Below, piece by piece: positions 8,457 to 18,294 of a DNA stretch of 44,166 nt. A program made the position numbers and the translations under genes. Every line of letters begins with the position of its first letter. The stretch's first letter is position 1. Source of the DNA: an uncultured Flavobacteriales bacterium (lineage in GTDB: Bacteria > Bacteroidota > Bacteroidia > Flavobacteriales_G > Salibacteraceae); NCBI GenBank assembly GCA_905181855.1, contig CAJIZE010000030.1:1-44166 (forward strand), in the 5' to 3' direction. The notes under the pieces were generated by a model. That model ran no database searches, was not told where the DNA came from, and saw only the letters and a program-made list of their open reading frames with translations.

Positions 8457-11400
8457 ATGTCAACAAAGTATACAGAGTATAAGCAACTTGATTTACCAAA
8501 CATCAGCAAAGAAATTCTTGCAATTTGGAAAAAGGAAAAAACGTTTGAAGAAAGCATGAATCTTCGCGAAGGGAAAGAACCTTTCGTTTTTTACGAAGGG
8601 CCTCCTTCTGCCAATGGGGCTCCTGGAATTCACCACGTTATGGCGCGTACCATCAAAGATATTTTTTGCAGATACCAAACTCAAAAAGGAAAATTTGTTG
8701 CTCGCCGTGCCGGTTGGGATACACACGGATTACCTGTTGAGCTTTCGGTTGAAAAAGAACTAGGCATCACAAAAGAAGATATTGGTGTAAAAATTACCGT
8801 TGAAGAATACAACCTGAAATGTAAGGAAGCAGTAATGCGTTACACCGATCAATGGAACGATCTTACTGAAAAAATGGGCTATTGGGTTGACATGGAAAAG
8901 CCATATGTAACCTATCAAAACAAATACATTGAATCCGTTTGGTGGCTGTTGGGCAGATTGTACAACAAAGGTTTAATGTATAAAGGGTACACTGTTCAGC
9001 CTTATTCTCCTGCTGCTGGCACTGGTTTAAGTACGCACGAACTTAATCAACCGGGCACTTACCGTGATGTAAAAGACACAACTATTGTTGCTCAATTTAA
9101 AGCAGTTAAAACAAACTCCGTTCTTGAAAACATTGAAGGCGATGTTTTCTTTTTAGCCTGGACAACAACTCCATGGACGCTACCTTCAAACACTGCCTTA
9201 GCGGTTGGTAAAAAAATAACTTACAAAGCAGTTAAAACACTTAACCCTTACAATGGCATTCCAATTACGGCATTGGTTGCTGAAGACTTAATAAGCAAAT
9301 ATTTTAGCGCTGATAATGCTGAACTTTCGTTTGACGATTATAAAGTTGGCGATAAAAACATTCCGTTTGAAGTTGTTGGTTCGTTCACTGGAGCTGAATT
9401 AGCTGGCATTCGCTACGAACAATTGATGCCTTATGCTCAGCCAGAAGACGGCGACGCATTCAAAGTAATTACTGGCGATTTTGTTTCTACTTCAGATGGC
9501 ACTGGAATCGTTCACATTGCGCCTAGCTTTGGTGCTGATGATTCATTTGTTGCCAAAAAACATGGTATTGGCTCTTTAACTATGGTGGATTTACAAGGTA
9601 AATTCAAACCAGAAATGGGTGAGTTTGCAGGTCGTTATGTTAAGGACGAATACTACAATGAAGCTGACAAACCTGAAAGACCAACGGATGTTGAAATTGC
9701 TATCAAATTAAAAGAAAGCAACAAAGCATTTAAAATCGAAAAGTATGTCCATTCATACCCACATTGCTGGCGTACCGACAAGCCAGTTCTTTACTACCCA
9801 CTAGATTCGTGGTTTATTAAAACTACCGCCGTTAAAAAGCGAATGATTGAGCTTAACAAAACCATTAATTGGAAACCAGAATCAACAGGTACTGGCCGTT
9901 TCGGGAATTGGTTAGAAAACCTACAAGATTGGAACCTTTCACGTTCAAGGTATTGGGGAATCCCTATTCCTATCTGGACATCAGAAAACAGAGAAGAACA
10001 ACTTTGTATCTCATCAGTGGAGCAATTAAAAACGGAATGCCAAAAAGCGGTTGACGCTGGTTTTATGTCCGAAAGTCCATTAGCAAACTTCGAGGTTGGT
10101 AATATGGACATGGCCAATTATGAGCAAATTAATTTACATCGCCCTTTGGCGGATGAGATTGTTTTGGTATCGCCAACAGGCAAACCAATGAAAAGAGAGG
10201 CAGACTTAATTGACGTTTGGTTCGACTCTGGTTCAATGCCTTACGCTCAAAACCATTACCCTTTTGAAAAGGATTCAAAAACCGGTAAAACTCCTGCTCT
10301 TTTTCCTGCCGATTTTATTGCTGAAGGTGTAGATCAAACCAGAGGTTGGTTCTTTACATTACACGCTATCGCTACCATGTGTTTCGATTCTGTTGCCTAC
10401 AAAGCAGTGGTATCAAACGGGTTGGTTCAAGACAAAAACGGACAAAAAATGTCTAAACGTTTAGGCAACGCTGTTAATCCTTTTACCACCATTGCCGATT
10501 ATGGTTCGGATGCAACAAGATGGTATATGATATCGAACGCCCAACCATGGGACAACCTTAAGTTTGATGTGGATGGTATTGTTGAAGTTCAGCGTAAGTT
10601 TTTTAGAGCCTTACATAACACCTATGCTTTTTTCGCCTTGTATGCTAACGTTGACGGTTTTACCTTTAATGAAGATGAAGTTCCGGTAAACGAAAGACCA
10701 GAAATTGACCAATGGGTTTTATCAAAACTAAACTCCCTTGTATTGTCATGCGACAAAGATTTTTCGGAATATGAAGCTACTCATGCCGCACGCGAAATTC
10801 AAGAATTTGTTGTTGATCATTTAAGTAATTGGTACGTGCGTTTGTGCCGTCGCCGTTTCTGGAAAGGTGATTATACGAGCGATAAAATTGCAGCTTACCA
10901 AACGTTGTACACTTGTTTAATTACGGTGTCTAAATTGGCCGCTCCTATTTCGCCATTTTACATGGATAAATTGTTCCGCGATTTAAATTCAATTACCAAA
11001 AACGAGGATTTTAAAAGTGTTCATCACACCGACTTTCCTAATGTTGATTCATCAATAATTGATACGTCACTTGAAGAAAGGATGGACATTGCGCAAAAAG
11101 TTTCTTCATTAGTACTTGGTCTTCGAAAAAAGGAAATGATTCGTGTAAGGCAACCGTTGCAAAAAATATTAGTTCCTGTAATTAACGATGCTTTTAAAAA
11201 TCAAATTGAAAAAGTAAAATCGCTAATTTTAACTGAGGTTAACGTAAAAGATTTAGAGTTTTTAACCGACGACTCAAATGTGTTTGTTAAGAGTATGAAA
11301 CCTAATTTCAAAACATTAGGCCCACGATTCGGAAAGAAAATGAAACCAATAGTTGGAGCTATCAACGGTTTGGATGATTCTGCAATTACTGAACTTGAGA

Positions 11401-11816
11401 AATCTAATTCATTTATGATTGATGTTCAAGGCGAAAACGTTGAGCTTACCTTGAAGGATGTTGAAATAAAAACAGAAGACGTACCTGGATGGTTGGTTGC
11501 ATCAGAAGGAAATTACACAGTTGCCTTAGACATCACAATTTCAGATGAATTAAGAGGAGAAGGACTTGCTCGTGAGTTGGTCAATAGAATTCAAAACATC
11601 AGAAAAGATAATGGATTAGAAGTGACTGATAAAATAATTTTAAAAGTGTTAAATCAGACTGAATTATCAGTTGCAGTCAATTCTAATTTACACTATATTT
11701 GCGAGGAGACCTTGGCGAATTCACTTGTTTTGGTTGAACAAAACGAATTAAATAACGCTGTTTTAGTTGATCTAGATGAACAGGTGAAAACAAAAATAGA
11801 AGTACAAAAAATTTAA
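8457..11816 (+). CDS. ileS: Isoleucyl-tRNA synthetase, type 2-like with GIHH motif
   Basis: 1119 aa class I synthetase that attaches isoleucine to tRNA-Ile in the cytoplasm. N-terminal GPPSANGAPGIHH holds the first signature: residues 57-60 are G-I-H-H where HIGH is usual. The second signature KMSKR is intact (664-668, DNA 10446-10460). The editing (CP1) domain is present, with TTTPWTLPSNTA and GTGIVHIAPSFGADD, and an anticodon-binding domain follows (about 740-900). The C-terminus has no cysteine cluster, so it lacks the zinc module of type 1 enzymes; this and the length fit type 2 (eukaryote-like). It is the first gene of a plus-strand run; the dksA-like gene starts 10 nt after its stop. 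GIHH has been linked to extreme mupirocin resistance. Confidence 0.97.
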   Translation: MSTKYTEYKQLDLPNISKEILAIWKKEKTFEESMNLREGKEPFVFYEGPPSANGAPGIHHVMARTIKDIFCRYQTQKGKFVARRAGWDTHGLPVELSVEKELGITKEDIGVKITVEEYNLKCKEAVMRYTDQWNDLTEKMGYWVDMEKPYVTYQNKYIESVWWLLGRLYNKGLMYKGYTVQPYSPAAGTGLSTHELNQPGTYRDVKDTTIVAQFKAVKTNSVLENIEGDVFFLAWTTTPWTLPSNTALAVGKKITYKAVKTLNPYNGIPITALVAEDLISKYFSADNAELSFDDYKVGDKNIPFEVVGSFTGAELAGIRYEQLMPYAQPEDGDAFKVITGDFVSTSDGTGIVHIAPSFGADDSFVAKKHGIGSLTMVDLQGKFKPEMGEFAGRYVKDEYYNEADKPERPTDVEIAIKLKESNKAFKIEKYVHSYPHCWRTDKPVLYYPLDSWFIKTTAVKKRMIELNKTINWKPESTGTGRFGNWLENLQDWNLSRSRYWGIPIPIWTSENREEQLCISSVEQLKTECQKAVDAGFMSESPLANFEVGNMDMANYEQINLHRPLADEIVLVSPTGKPMKREADLIDVWFDSGSMPYAQNHYPFEKDSKTGKTPALFPADFIAEGVDQTRGWFFTLHAIATMCFDSVAYKAVVSNGLVQDKNGQKMSKRLGNAVNPFTTIADYGSDATRWYMISNAQPWDNLKFDVDGIVEVQRKFFRALHNTYAFFALYANVDGFTFNEDEVPVNERPEIDQWVLSKLNSLVLSCDKDFSEYEATHAAREIQEFVVDHLSNWYVRLCRRRFWKGDYTSDKIAAYQTLYTCLITVSKLAAPISPFYMDKLFRDLNSITKNEDFKSVHHTDFPNVDSSIIDTSLEERMDIAQKVSSLVLGLRKKEMIRVRQPLQKILVPVINDAFKNQIEKVKSLILTEVNVKDLEFLTDDSNVFVKSMKPNFKTLGPRFGKKMKPIVGAINGLDDSAITELEKSNSFMIDVQGENVELTLKDVEIKTEDVPGWLVASEGNYTVALDITISDELRGEGLARELVNRIQNIRKDNGLEVTDKIILKVLNQTELSVAVNSNLHYICEETLANSLVLVEQNELNNAVLVDLDEQVKTKIEVQKI

Positions 11817-11826
11817 ACAAAGGAAA

Positions 11827-12207
11827 ATGTCAGAAGATAAAAGAAGATATAACGACGACGAATTAAACGAGTTCAAAGAATTAATTGACAAAAAATTAGA
11901 TGAGGCTCATAAAGATTTCGTTTTACTTAAAGGAAGTATGTCAGGTATAGATGATCATGGCACAAATGACACCTCGCCAACTTTTAAATTGATGGAAGAT
12001 GGTTCGGATGTTTTGTCTCGCGAAGAGACAGCTCAATTGGCTGTTCGTCAGCAAAAATTCATCAAGCACCTTGAAGATGCATTGATTCGTATTAGAAACA
12101 AAACGTACGGTATCTGTAGAGTTACTGATAAGTTAATCTCTAAAGAGCGACTAAGAATAGTTCCACATGCTACACTTAGCATGGAAGCTAAATTAAATCA
12201 AAAATAA
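11827..12207 (+). CDS. DksA/TraR-family regulator lacking zinc ligands
   Basis: 126 aa. Two predicted helices form a DksA-like coiled coil. The C-terminal module YGICRVTDKLISKERLRIVPHATLSM aligns by eye with the DksA C4 zinc finger, but only the first cysteine (C97) remains; the other three positions read T100, S118 and A121. A D58-G-S-D61-V-L stretch may correspond to the DxxDxA tip motif. Expected role by family: binding in the RNA polymerase secondary channel to adjust transcription, for example with ppGpp; not shown for this form. It sits between ileS and lspA, a conserved order in Bacteroidota. A zinc-free globular domain appears usual for this lineage (from memory). Confidence 0.85.
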   Translation: MSEDKRRYNDDELNEFKELIDKKLDEAHKDFVLLKGSMSGIDDHGTNDTSPTFKLMEDGSDVLSREETAQLAVRQQKFIKHLEDALIRIRNKTYGICRVTDKLISKERLRIVPHATLSMEAKLNQK

Positions 12208-12255
12208 ATAGTTCAAATTCAGAACAGTGACAACTAGTTTGTCTCAGCATTATTT

Positions 12256-12921
12256 ATGAAAAAGGCTTTTATCGTTATTTTCTTGGTTTTACTTGCAGAT
12301 CAAGCCCTTAAATTATGGGTAAAAACCAGCATGTTCTTGGGTCAAGAATACCACATTACCGATTGGTTTATCATTCATTTTACGGAAAATAATGGTATGG
12401 CTTTCGGGATGGAATTAGGTAAGGAATATGGTAAATTATTGCTTAGCGTTTTTAGGCTTGCTGCAATTGGTGCAATTTTTTACTACCTCTTTAAAATCAT
12501 AAAAGAAAAAGCACCAAATGGTTTAATCATTTGTATTTCGTTGATTCTAGCAGGTGCAATTGGAAACATTTTAGATAGTGTTTTCTATGGTGCTGTTTTT
12601 AGTTCATCGTACCATCAGATAGCTGAATTTATGCCTGAGGCTGGTGGTTACTCAAGTTTGCTTTACGGCAAAGTGGTCGACATGCTTTATTTCCCTCTTA
12701 TTTCAGGTTATTTCCCTAATTGGTTTCCGATATGGGGTGGTGAGTATTTCATGTTTTTTAGGCCTGTTTTTAACATCGCCGATACCTCAATTAGCTTTGG
12801 TGTAGGGTTCATCATTTTATTTCAGAAAAAATACTTTGCTGAAACTAAAAACGACGACATAAATACAGAGGAGGACGAAGAACAAGAAAAAAAAGAAGTA
12901 GAATTTACAACACCTGAATAA
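12256..12921 (+). CDS. lspA: Lipoprotein signal peptidase (signal peptidase II)
   Basis: 221 aa inner-membrane aspartyl protease that removes the signal peptide from diacylated prolipoproteins. Four hydrophobic segments are visible. Catalytic aspartates are D107 in GAIGNILD and D176 in FNIADTSI; the NNGMAFG motif (45-51) is also present. It is longer than the Proteobacterial enzyme (about 165 aa) because of an insertion between the two aspartates (about 112-165) and a charged Glu-rich tail. The window's DUF4270 lipoprotein would be one of its substrates. The next gene starts 1 nt after its stop, so the two are co-transcribed. Confidence 0.96.
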   Translation: MKKAFIVIFLVLLADQALKLWVKTSMFLGQEYHITDWFIIHFTENNGMAFGMELGKEYGKLLLSVFRLAAIGAIFYYLFKIIKEKAPNGLIICISLILAGAIGNILDSVFYGAVFSSSYHQIAEFMPEAGGYSSLLYGKVVDMLYFPLISGYFPNWFPIWGGEYFMFFRPVFNIADTSISFGVGFIILFQKKYFAETKNDDINTEEDEEQEKKEVEFTTPE

Positions 12922-12922
12922 C

Positions 12923-14419
12923 ATGGGGTTTAAAAGCCTAGTAAGTGTGTTTTATGCTAAGGCGGTTGTTTCAACTATTAAAAAGTGGAGCGTTAAGCCC
13001 AAATTAACCCAACAAAAAGAATTTAAAAATCTAATTTCCTCAGCAAAAAACACTGCTTTTGGCAAAGATTTTAATTTCGATAAAATCAATACTTACGGCG
13101 ATTTCAAGAAGCATGTTCCCTTGAATGATTACGAAGGCTTAAAACCTTACGTTGATCGAATAAGAAAAGGCGAAAAAGACATTCTTTGGCCAGGTAAACC
13201 AACCTACTTTGCCAAAACCTCGGGTACAACTTCTGGAGCTAAATACATTCCTATTACAAAGGAGTCAATGCCCAACCATATCGATTCAGCTAAAAATACT
13301 TTGCTGAGTTACATCGAAAAAAGCGGAAACAGTGCTTTTGTAGATGGCAAAATGATTTTTCTACAAGGTAGTCCTGAAATGGATCAGGATCATGGTATTT
13401 ACATTGGCAGACTTTCTGGTATTGTTGCTCATCACATACCCAATTATCTTCAAAAAAACAGATTACCTAGTTTAGAAATCAACAGTATTGAAGATTGGGA
13501 AACTAAAGTTGACGCAATTGTAGATGAAACTATAAATGAAGACATGCGTCTCATCAGTGGAATACCTGCGTGGATACAGATGTACTTTGAAAAGCTAATT
13601 GAAAAGTCAGGTAAAAAAAACATTGCTGAAATATTCCCTAATTTTTCGTTGTTTGTTTATGGCGGCGTTAATTACGCTCCTTACAAACCGATTTTTGACA
13701 AGCTAATTGGCAAAGAAGTTGACACGGTTGAAACTTATCCCGCTTCTGAGGGGTTTATTGCTTTTCAAGACAACTATAAATTGGAGGGCTTGTTATTGGT
13801 AATCAACCAAGGAATATTTTATGAATTTATTCCGCTGCAGGAGATACATAACGAAAACCCAACTCGTTTGCCTTTATGGGAAACTGAAATGGGTCAATCA
13901 TACGCTATTGTAATTAACAACAATGCAGGCCTTTGGGGGTATGTTATAGGCGATGTGGTTAAAGTAGTTAGTATCGAGCCGTACAGGATTAAAGTAGTAG
14001 GTAGAACCAAACATTTTATATCAGCGTTTGGTGAACATGTTATTGCTGAAGAGGTTGAAAGCTCCATGCAATTGGTGCAAGAATTATGCAACTGCAAAGT
14101 AAAAGAGTTTCATGTAGCGCCTCAAGTAAGCCCTACAGATGGTATTCCTTACCATGAATGGTTTATTGAATTTGATGAGCCTCCAGCTAATTTAGATGCC
14201 TTTAGAATTAAATTGGACTACTTGATGCAGGAAAAAAACATCTATTACAAAGACCTTAAGGAAGGGAATATTTTAAGAACGTTAGAGGTATCCATTCTCG
14301 AAAAAGACGGCTTCTTAAACTTCATGAAGAGCAGAGGTAAATTGGGAGGCCAAAACAAAAGCCCAAGGTTGGCAAACGACCGATCTTTTGCTGATCTAAT
14401 TAAACCATATATCAAATAG
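12923..14419 (+). CDS. GH3-like acyl-adenylating enzyme
   Basis: 498 aa, over the full length of the GH3 auxin-responsive promoter family (plant acyl acid-amido synthetases). The ATP-binding loop reads TSGTTSGAKYIP (99-110). A second conserved motif VETYPASEGFIAF, and VIGDVVKVV followed by VVGRTKHFISAFGEHV, match the adenylate-forming core and hinge. Family chemistry is carboxylate adenylation followed by amide formation with an amino acid; bacterial substrates are mostly unknown. Tight coupling (1 nt after lspA, 2 nt before the haem protein) shows a shared transcript. No auxin role is implied. Confidence 0.88.
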   Translation: MGFKSLVSVFYAKAVVSTIKKWSVKPKLTQQKEFKNLISSAKNTAFGKDFNFDKINTYGDFKKHVPLNDYEGLKPYVDRIRKGEKDILWPGKPTYFAKTSGTTSGAKYIPITKESMPNHIDSAKNTLLSYIEKSGNSAFVDGKMIFLQGSPEMDQDHGIYIGRLSGIVAHHIPNYLQKNRLPSLEINSIEDWETKVDAIVDETINEDMRLISGIPAWIQMYFEKLIEKSGKKNIAEIFPNFSLFVYGGVNYAPYKPIFDKLIGKEVDTVETYPASEGFIAFQDNYKLEGLLLVINQGIFYEFIPLQEIHNENPTRLPLWETEMGQSYAIVINNNAGLWGYVIGDVVKVVSIEPYRIKVVGRTKHFISAFGEHVIAEEVESSMQLVQELCNCKVKEFHVAPQVSPTDGIPYHEWFIEFDEPPANLDAFRIKLDYLMQEKNIYYKDLKEGNILRTLEVSILEKDGFLNFMKSRGKLGGQNKSPRLANDRSFADLIKPYIK

Positions 14420-14421
14420 TT

Positions 14422-14865
14422 ATGAAAAAAACAGGAATCGGGTTAATTGCCTTTTTACTGCTTATTCAACTTTATAGAATAGACAAAACCAATCCTGAAT
14501 CAGCCTCAGAAAAAGACTTTATGACGGTTGTTGATGTACCTAAAAACATTAAACCTATAATTATTAATGGCTGCTATGACTGCCATTCAAACCAGACCGT
14601 TTATCCTTGGTATTCAAACATAACCCCAATAAATTGGTGGTTAAAAGATCATGTTGATGATGGTAAAAAGCACCTTAACTTTAGTGTTTGGGGTGACTAT
14701 GAATTAAAGAAAAAAGACCACAAACTAGAAGAGGTTATTGAAATGCTTGAAGAAGGTGAAATGCCTTTAAAGCCCTACACCATTATCCATGCTGAAGCTA
14801 AATTTACTGAAAATCAAAAACAGCAATTAATCAATTGGGTTGTTGAATTAAGTAAGTCACTGTAA
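14422..14865 (+). CDS. Haem-binding-domain (CxxCH) membrane-anchored protein
   Basis: 147 aa. An N-terminal hydrophobic segment (about 5-18) acts as signal or anchor. CYDCH (51-55) is a c-type haem attachment motif, followed by YPWYSNITPINWWLKDHVDDGKKHLNFS, the core signature of the Haem_bd family; EMPLKPY (113-119) may give the distal Met ligand (M114). Expected to be a periplasmic monohaem protein; its redox partner is unknown. Last gene of the ileS-led run. The neighbouring lamin-tail gene ends 13 bp away on the other strand. Confidence 0.88.
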   Translation: MKKTGIGLIAFLLLIQLYRIDKTNPESASEKDFMTVVDVPKNIKPIIINGCYDCHSNQTVYPWYSNITPINWWLKDHVDDGKKHLNFSVWGDYELKKKDHKLEEVIEMLEEGEMPLKPYTIIHAEAKFTENQKQQLINWVVELSKSL

Positions 14866-14878
14866 CTCTTTGTCTCGG

Positions 14879-17800
14879 TTAAAATTTACCTCCGACCACA
14901 AACGTTTTTTTGTACACCTTAGTGTTTCCTTCAAGATCAAACACTTGAAAGAACAAGAAGTAAATTCCGATTTTAGCTTTTAGATTATCCTCGGTAATAC
15001 CATCCCAATAAAGGGTACCATTAGTTCCAAGAACATAATTTGTCTCCAGTATTTTAACCAATACTCCGGTCGTGTTGTGTAAAGAAATATTAGCTAGTTG
15101 ATCTGTAATGTCAAATTGGTAATGAATTCCCAATACGTCGTTATAACCATCATTATCTGGTGAAAAAATATCAGGTGTTACGGTTATAGGATCATTGACT
15201 TCAATCTCAGCGTAAAGCTGTGAATTCTCATAACCTGGAGTTCCAAAATTCTGATTTTCAGATGCTGAAGTCCAGTTGTCCGATTGGTTTGTTGGATTGT
15301 CATAACTGATTCTTTCAAGAGCAACGCCGTCGGTATTTTTAATTAAGGCCAAATGCATTTCTTCCGTGTAATCTAGCCTATCAAAAATAGACCCCGTCGT
15401 GTTGATTAGCAATACTGAACCCTCATCGTTTGGATACGATGGCAATGCTTCGATGGTTAAGAACTTACTTTTTTTTGAAGCGGAATAGTCAACCGAATAT
15501 GGATAAGTTTCGAATATTTCGTTTGTTGATTTCGAAATCAGAACAAAACTTTGAGGAAGAACAGTTTCACTATTAATGCTAATGATTTTAACACTTCCAA
15601 TGGTGTCTTTCTCTACATTCCAATTGGCAAGTTTCCAATCTTTTAAATTGATAAACTTGTCAGATTTGTTATATAATTCTACATAATCGGTGCCTGTGGA
15701 TGAAATTGGATTGGTCATGATTTCATTAACTATTACGTCTGAAACAGTGGCCGTTTCTGCTCTTCCTATTTCAATAAATTCTGCATTACTTTCATTCCCA
15801 ACACAATCAAAAATATTTTGCAATTGAATGTTATAGGTTGTTCTAAATTTAAAAGTATCTATAAACTCGAACTCCATTTTATTGGGTTCAATCTGTTTCC
15901 ATAAAATGCTGGAAGCATTAAAGTTTTCAACGAATATTGATGGTTGTATTGTCTCATCAACAATGATAATTCCGTCAAACTCAATATGCACTGACTTTTG
16001 TGATTTTATTCTATACCTAATAATGTATGGCCCAAGATAATCGGGGTTGTTTTCTTTAACACTATTTTCAAGGCCTGGTGTCCCTCCCTTTTTGTCATTG
16101 GATCCTGTCCAGTTAAGCGAACCTTCACAAGGGTTATTGATGTCCATCATCTCGAGAGAGTATCCCCCATCTTCCTTGTTTTCATCTTTATACCACTCAT
16201 CGGAATAATTAACCGAATGAATCATGTTGCTGTCTTTAGTTACCAATTCAATTGCGTCGCTCGAATTATTCAAACTTGGCCAATTATCGAGTCCTAAAAC
16301 AGTGTTTTCAGAATCGAATTTTAACACTTCGCTTTTATCACACAACACTGCAATTTCGCTTGGTGCTAAAGTGTAAGCAGGTAAAACTCCCCAAGTTGAT
16401 ACATCTTTTAAATAAAAGCTGTCCAACCTTAAAAATTGATCCGTTGCATTTTGAATTTCAACGTATTCAGCAAAAGGTAAATTTGGTGAAACAACATCAT
16501 TTGGGTTTGCATAAACTTCAGAAACAACAACATCAAATTGTTTTGGGTTTCCTCCTTTTGCAAGGCTTATTGATGTATCAGATATGATTTGTCCATGGCA
16601 ATTCAACAACTGTGAAATGTTAACTGTGTACTGCAGGTGGCTTTCTAAAACTGTTTGTGAAACTAAAATCACATCCTGAAAAGGTCTCGCTCCATTTTGA
16701 ACTAGTAATACATTACCCATTCCTTGAATGGTGTAGTTTGAAACGTCATAAATTGAACTGTCCATTTGATTTGAAAAGCTAAGTTCTATTCTGAGGTCAT
16801 CGTTAATGCTAGCGAATGAAATTACCGGTGGTTGGTTGTTTAGTGTATCAAAAACGGTATTTATTAAACCAGGTGAACCGCCATCAATTAAAGCTGACGC
16901 AATATAGTTTTGAGGGTTAGTTTTACACTTATCATGTGGACTAATTAACTCCAAACTAAATCCTCCATCATCTTTTAAATCGTCGTTGTACCAACTATCG
17001 GAATATTCAATTGAGTCGACCACCAAACCAGTATTTGACTTTAACCTGATTTGATCAGATGTATTGTTTAAGCTTGGCATTGAAGACACAGAAATTAAGT
17101 TGCCATAAGGAGATAATACAAATGAGTCTGCTTTGCTACAAATGATTACAAACTCATAAGGAGCAAGGTAATACTGTGGCAACTTAACCAATGTTGTATT
17201 GTCACCTACCAACCAGTTTTTTAGATCAAAATAATTGTTTGAGTAGTTCCATAGCTCAATGAATTCTGCATCAGGCAGACTGCTAGGTGGTGAAGGGTCA
17301 GCCATAAATTCATTAATTACTACATCTCTATATTGAGGGATATCTGCAACGAAATAAGTGGCGCTTTTGTTCGCAGATGCCATAACATTACCTGCGCTGT
17401 CAGCAATGTTTGAAACCAATAAATTATAGGTTGTATTGTTCTGATAGTTTCCTGTAAAAGTTAAATCAACCACATTTAAGTTTATACCGTTTAATGTGGA
17501 TGAAATAGGCTGGCCAAAGCTTGAAAACGTATAATTGGAATTGGTTTGAGCGAGATTAACATCCAACGCCTCGTTAAAAAACAGTTTAAGCTGATTTGGA
17601 TAAATCAGTTTTAGGGAATCCAAAACAGGAGGTGTTTTATCTTTTATTGCACTTCCGGTAACTACAAAACCATCAAAGTAAAATTTGTCACTTCGGCTTG
17701 ATGTGTACTTGCATTGTACTCCGAAATAATTACTTGTTGTATGAGTTAAATCATTGAATATTCCTTCTAAAACAAAAGCACCACTTGATGAAGTATCGGA

Positions 17801-18289
17801 ATACAACGACCAATTGCCAAGGCTATCACGCTCAACCCTTATGGAAACCTTTGGAGATGACGTGTTCAAAAGACCATCAGCACCGTCAATAATTTTAGTT
17901 GTTGATCCTCCGGTTTGTCTATAAAGACTCACATCATCCGACGAATTACCAATCATTACAAAATACCCGGTCCCTGTTAAATCAGACACATTAGACGTTA
18001 GGTGAACTTTAGCCAAATTTGAGCCGGACGGATTAAAGTCCAGCCATGTTGTAAGTTGCCAGGATGCATTGTTTATTGAGTTGGAATTAGTACTTAAAAA
18101 TGATTGGGAAGTTGCACTTGGAGCGTTTAATCTAAGCTGCAAAATGTTCGTGTCAACTTTAAAGTTGGTGTCTTGACCAATCCAAGTTGGATTAAAAGTG
18201 AAATTAGAATCGGAAAATGAATCGGAAAATTGCGCTTTTGCAGAAAACAGGTAACAACTTAATATTAATAAAAGCGCTTTTTTTAGCAT
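14879..18289 (-). CDS. Large lamin-tail-domain surface protein, T9SS cargo
   Basis: 1136 aa from the ATG at 18287-18289; the frame is open 33 bp further, but MLKKALLLILSCYLFSAKAQ is the clear signal peptide. After a lectin-like N-terminal module (about 20-215) come alternating Big_5-like Ig domains (TPPVLDSLKLIYPNQLKLFFNEAL) and three lamin-tail (LTD) domains starting near VVINEFMADP, VVVSEVYANP and VIVNEIMTNP. The end (DIFSPDNDGYNDVLGI...KKTFVVGGKF) resembles the gliding-motility-associated/FlgD-like C-terminal module used as a T9SS signal. LTD proteins of this build are common surface proteins in Bacteroidota; a role in adhesion or nuclease association is only a guess. A well-formed promoter lies directly before the start. 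Confidence 0.88.
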   Translation of the reverse strand: MLKKALLLILSCYLFSAKAQFSDSFSDSNFTFNPTWIGQDTNFKVDTNILQLRLNAPSATSQSFLSTNSNSINNASWQLTTWLDFNPSGSNLAKVHLTSNVSDLTGTGYFVMIGNSSDDVSLYRQTGGSTTKIIDGADGLLNTSSPKVSIRVERDSLGNWSLYSDTSSSGAFVLEGIFNDLTHTTSNYFGVQCKYTSSRSDKFYFDGFVVTGSAIKDKTPPVLDSLKLIYPNQLKLFFNEALDVNLAQTNSNYTFSSFGQPISSTLNGINLNVVDLTFTGNYQNNTTYNLLVSNIADSAGNVMASANKSATYFVADIPQYRDVVINEFMADPSPPSSLPDAEFIELWNYSNNYFDLKNWLVGDNTTLVKLPQYYLAPYEFVIICSKADSFVLSPYGNLISVSSMPSLNNTSDQIRLKSNTGLVVDSIEYSDSWYNDDLKDDGGFSLELISPHDKCKTNPQNYIASALIDGGSPGLINTVFDTLNNQPPVISFASINDDLRIELSFSNQMDSSIYDVSNYTIQGMGNVLLVQNGARPFQDVILVSQTVLESHLQYTVNISQLLNCHGQIISDTSISLAKGGNPKQFDVVVSEVYANPNDVVSPNLPFAEYVEIQNATDQFLRLDSFYLKDVSTWGVLPAYTLAPSEIAVLCDKSEVLKFDSENTVLGLDNWPSLNNSSDAIELVTKDSNMIHSVNYSDEWYKDENKEDGGYSLEMMDINNPCEGSLNWTGSNDKKGGTPGLENSVKENNPDYLGPYIIRYRIKSQKSVHIEFDGIIIVDETIQPSIFVENFNASSILWKQIEPNKMEFEFIDTFKFRTTYNIQLQNIFDCVGNESNAEFIEIGRAETATVSDVIVNEIMTNPISSTGTDYVELYNKSDKFINLKDWKLANWNVEKDTIGSVKIISINSETVLPQSFVLISKSTNEIFETYPYSVDYSASKKSKFLTIEALPSYPNDEGSVLLINTTGSIFDRLDYTEEMHLALIKNTDGVALERISYDNPTNQSDNWTSASENQNFGTPGYENSQLYAEIEVNDPITVTPDIFSPDNDGYNDVLGIHYQFDITDQLANISLHNTTGVLVKILETNYVLGTNGTLYWDGITEDNLKAKIGIYFLFFQVFDLEGNTKVYKKTFVVGGKF

Positions 18290-18294
18290 GAAGC

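Noticed and set aside
14879-18289. Plus-strand frame at 16252-16587 inside the lamin-tail gene
   Set aside because: Antisense frame with skewed composition inside a well-supported gene; no independent signal.
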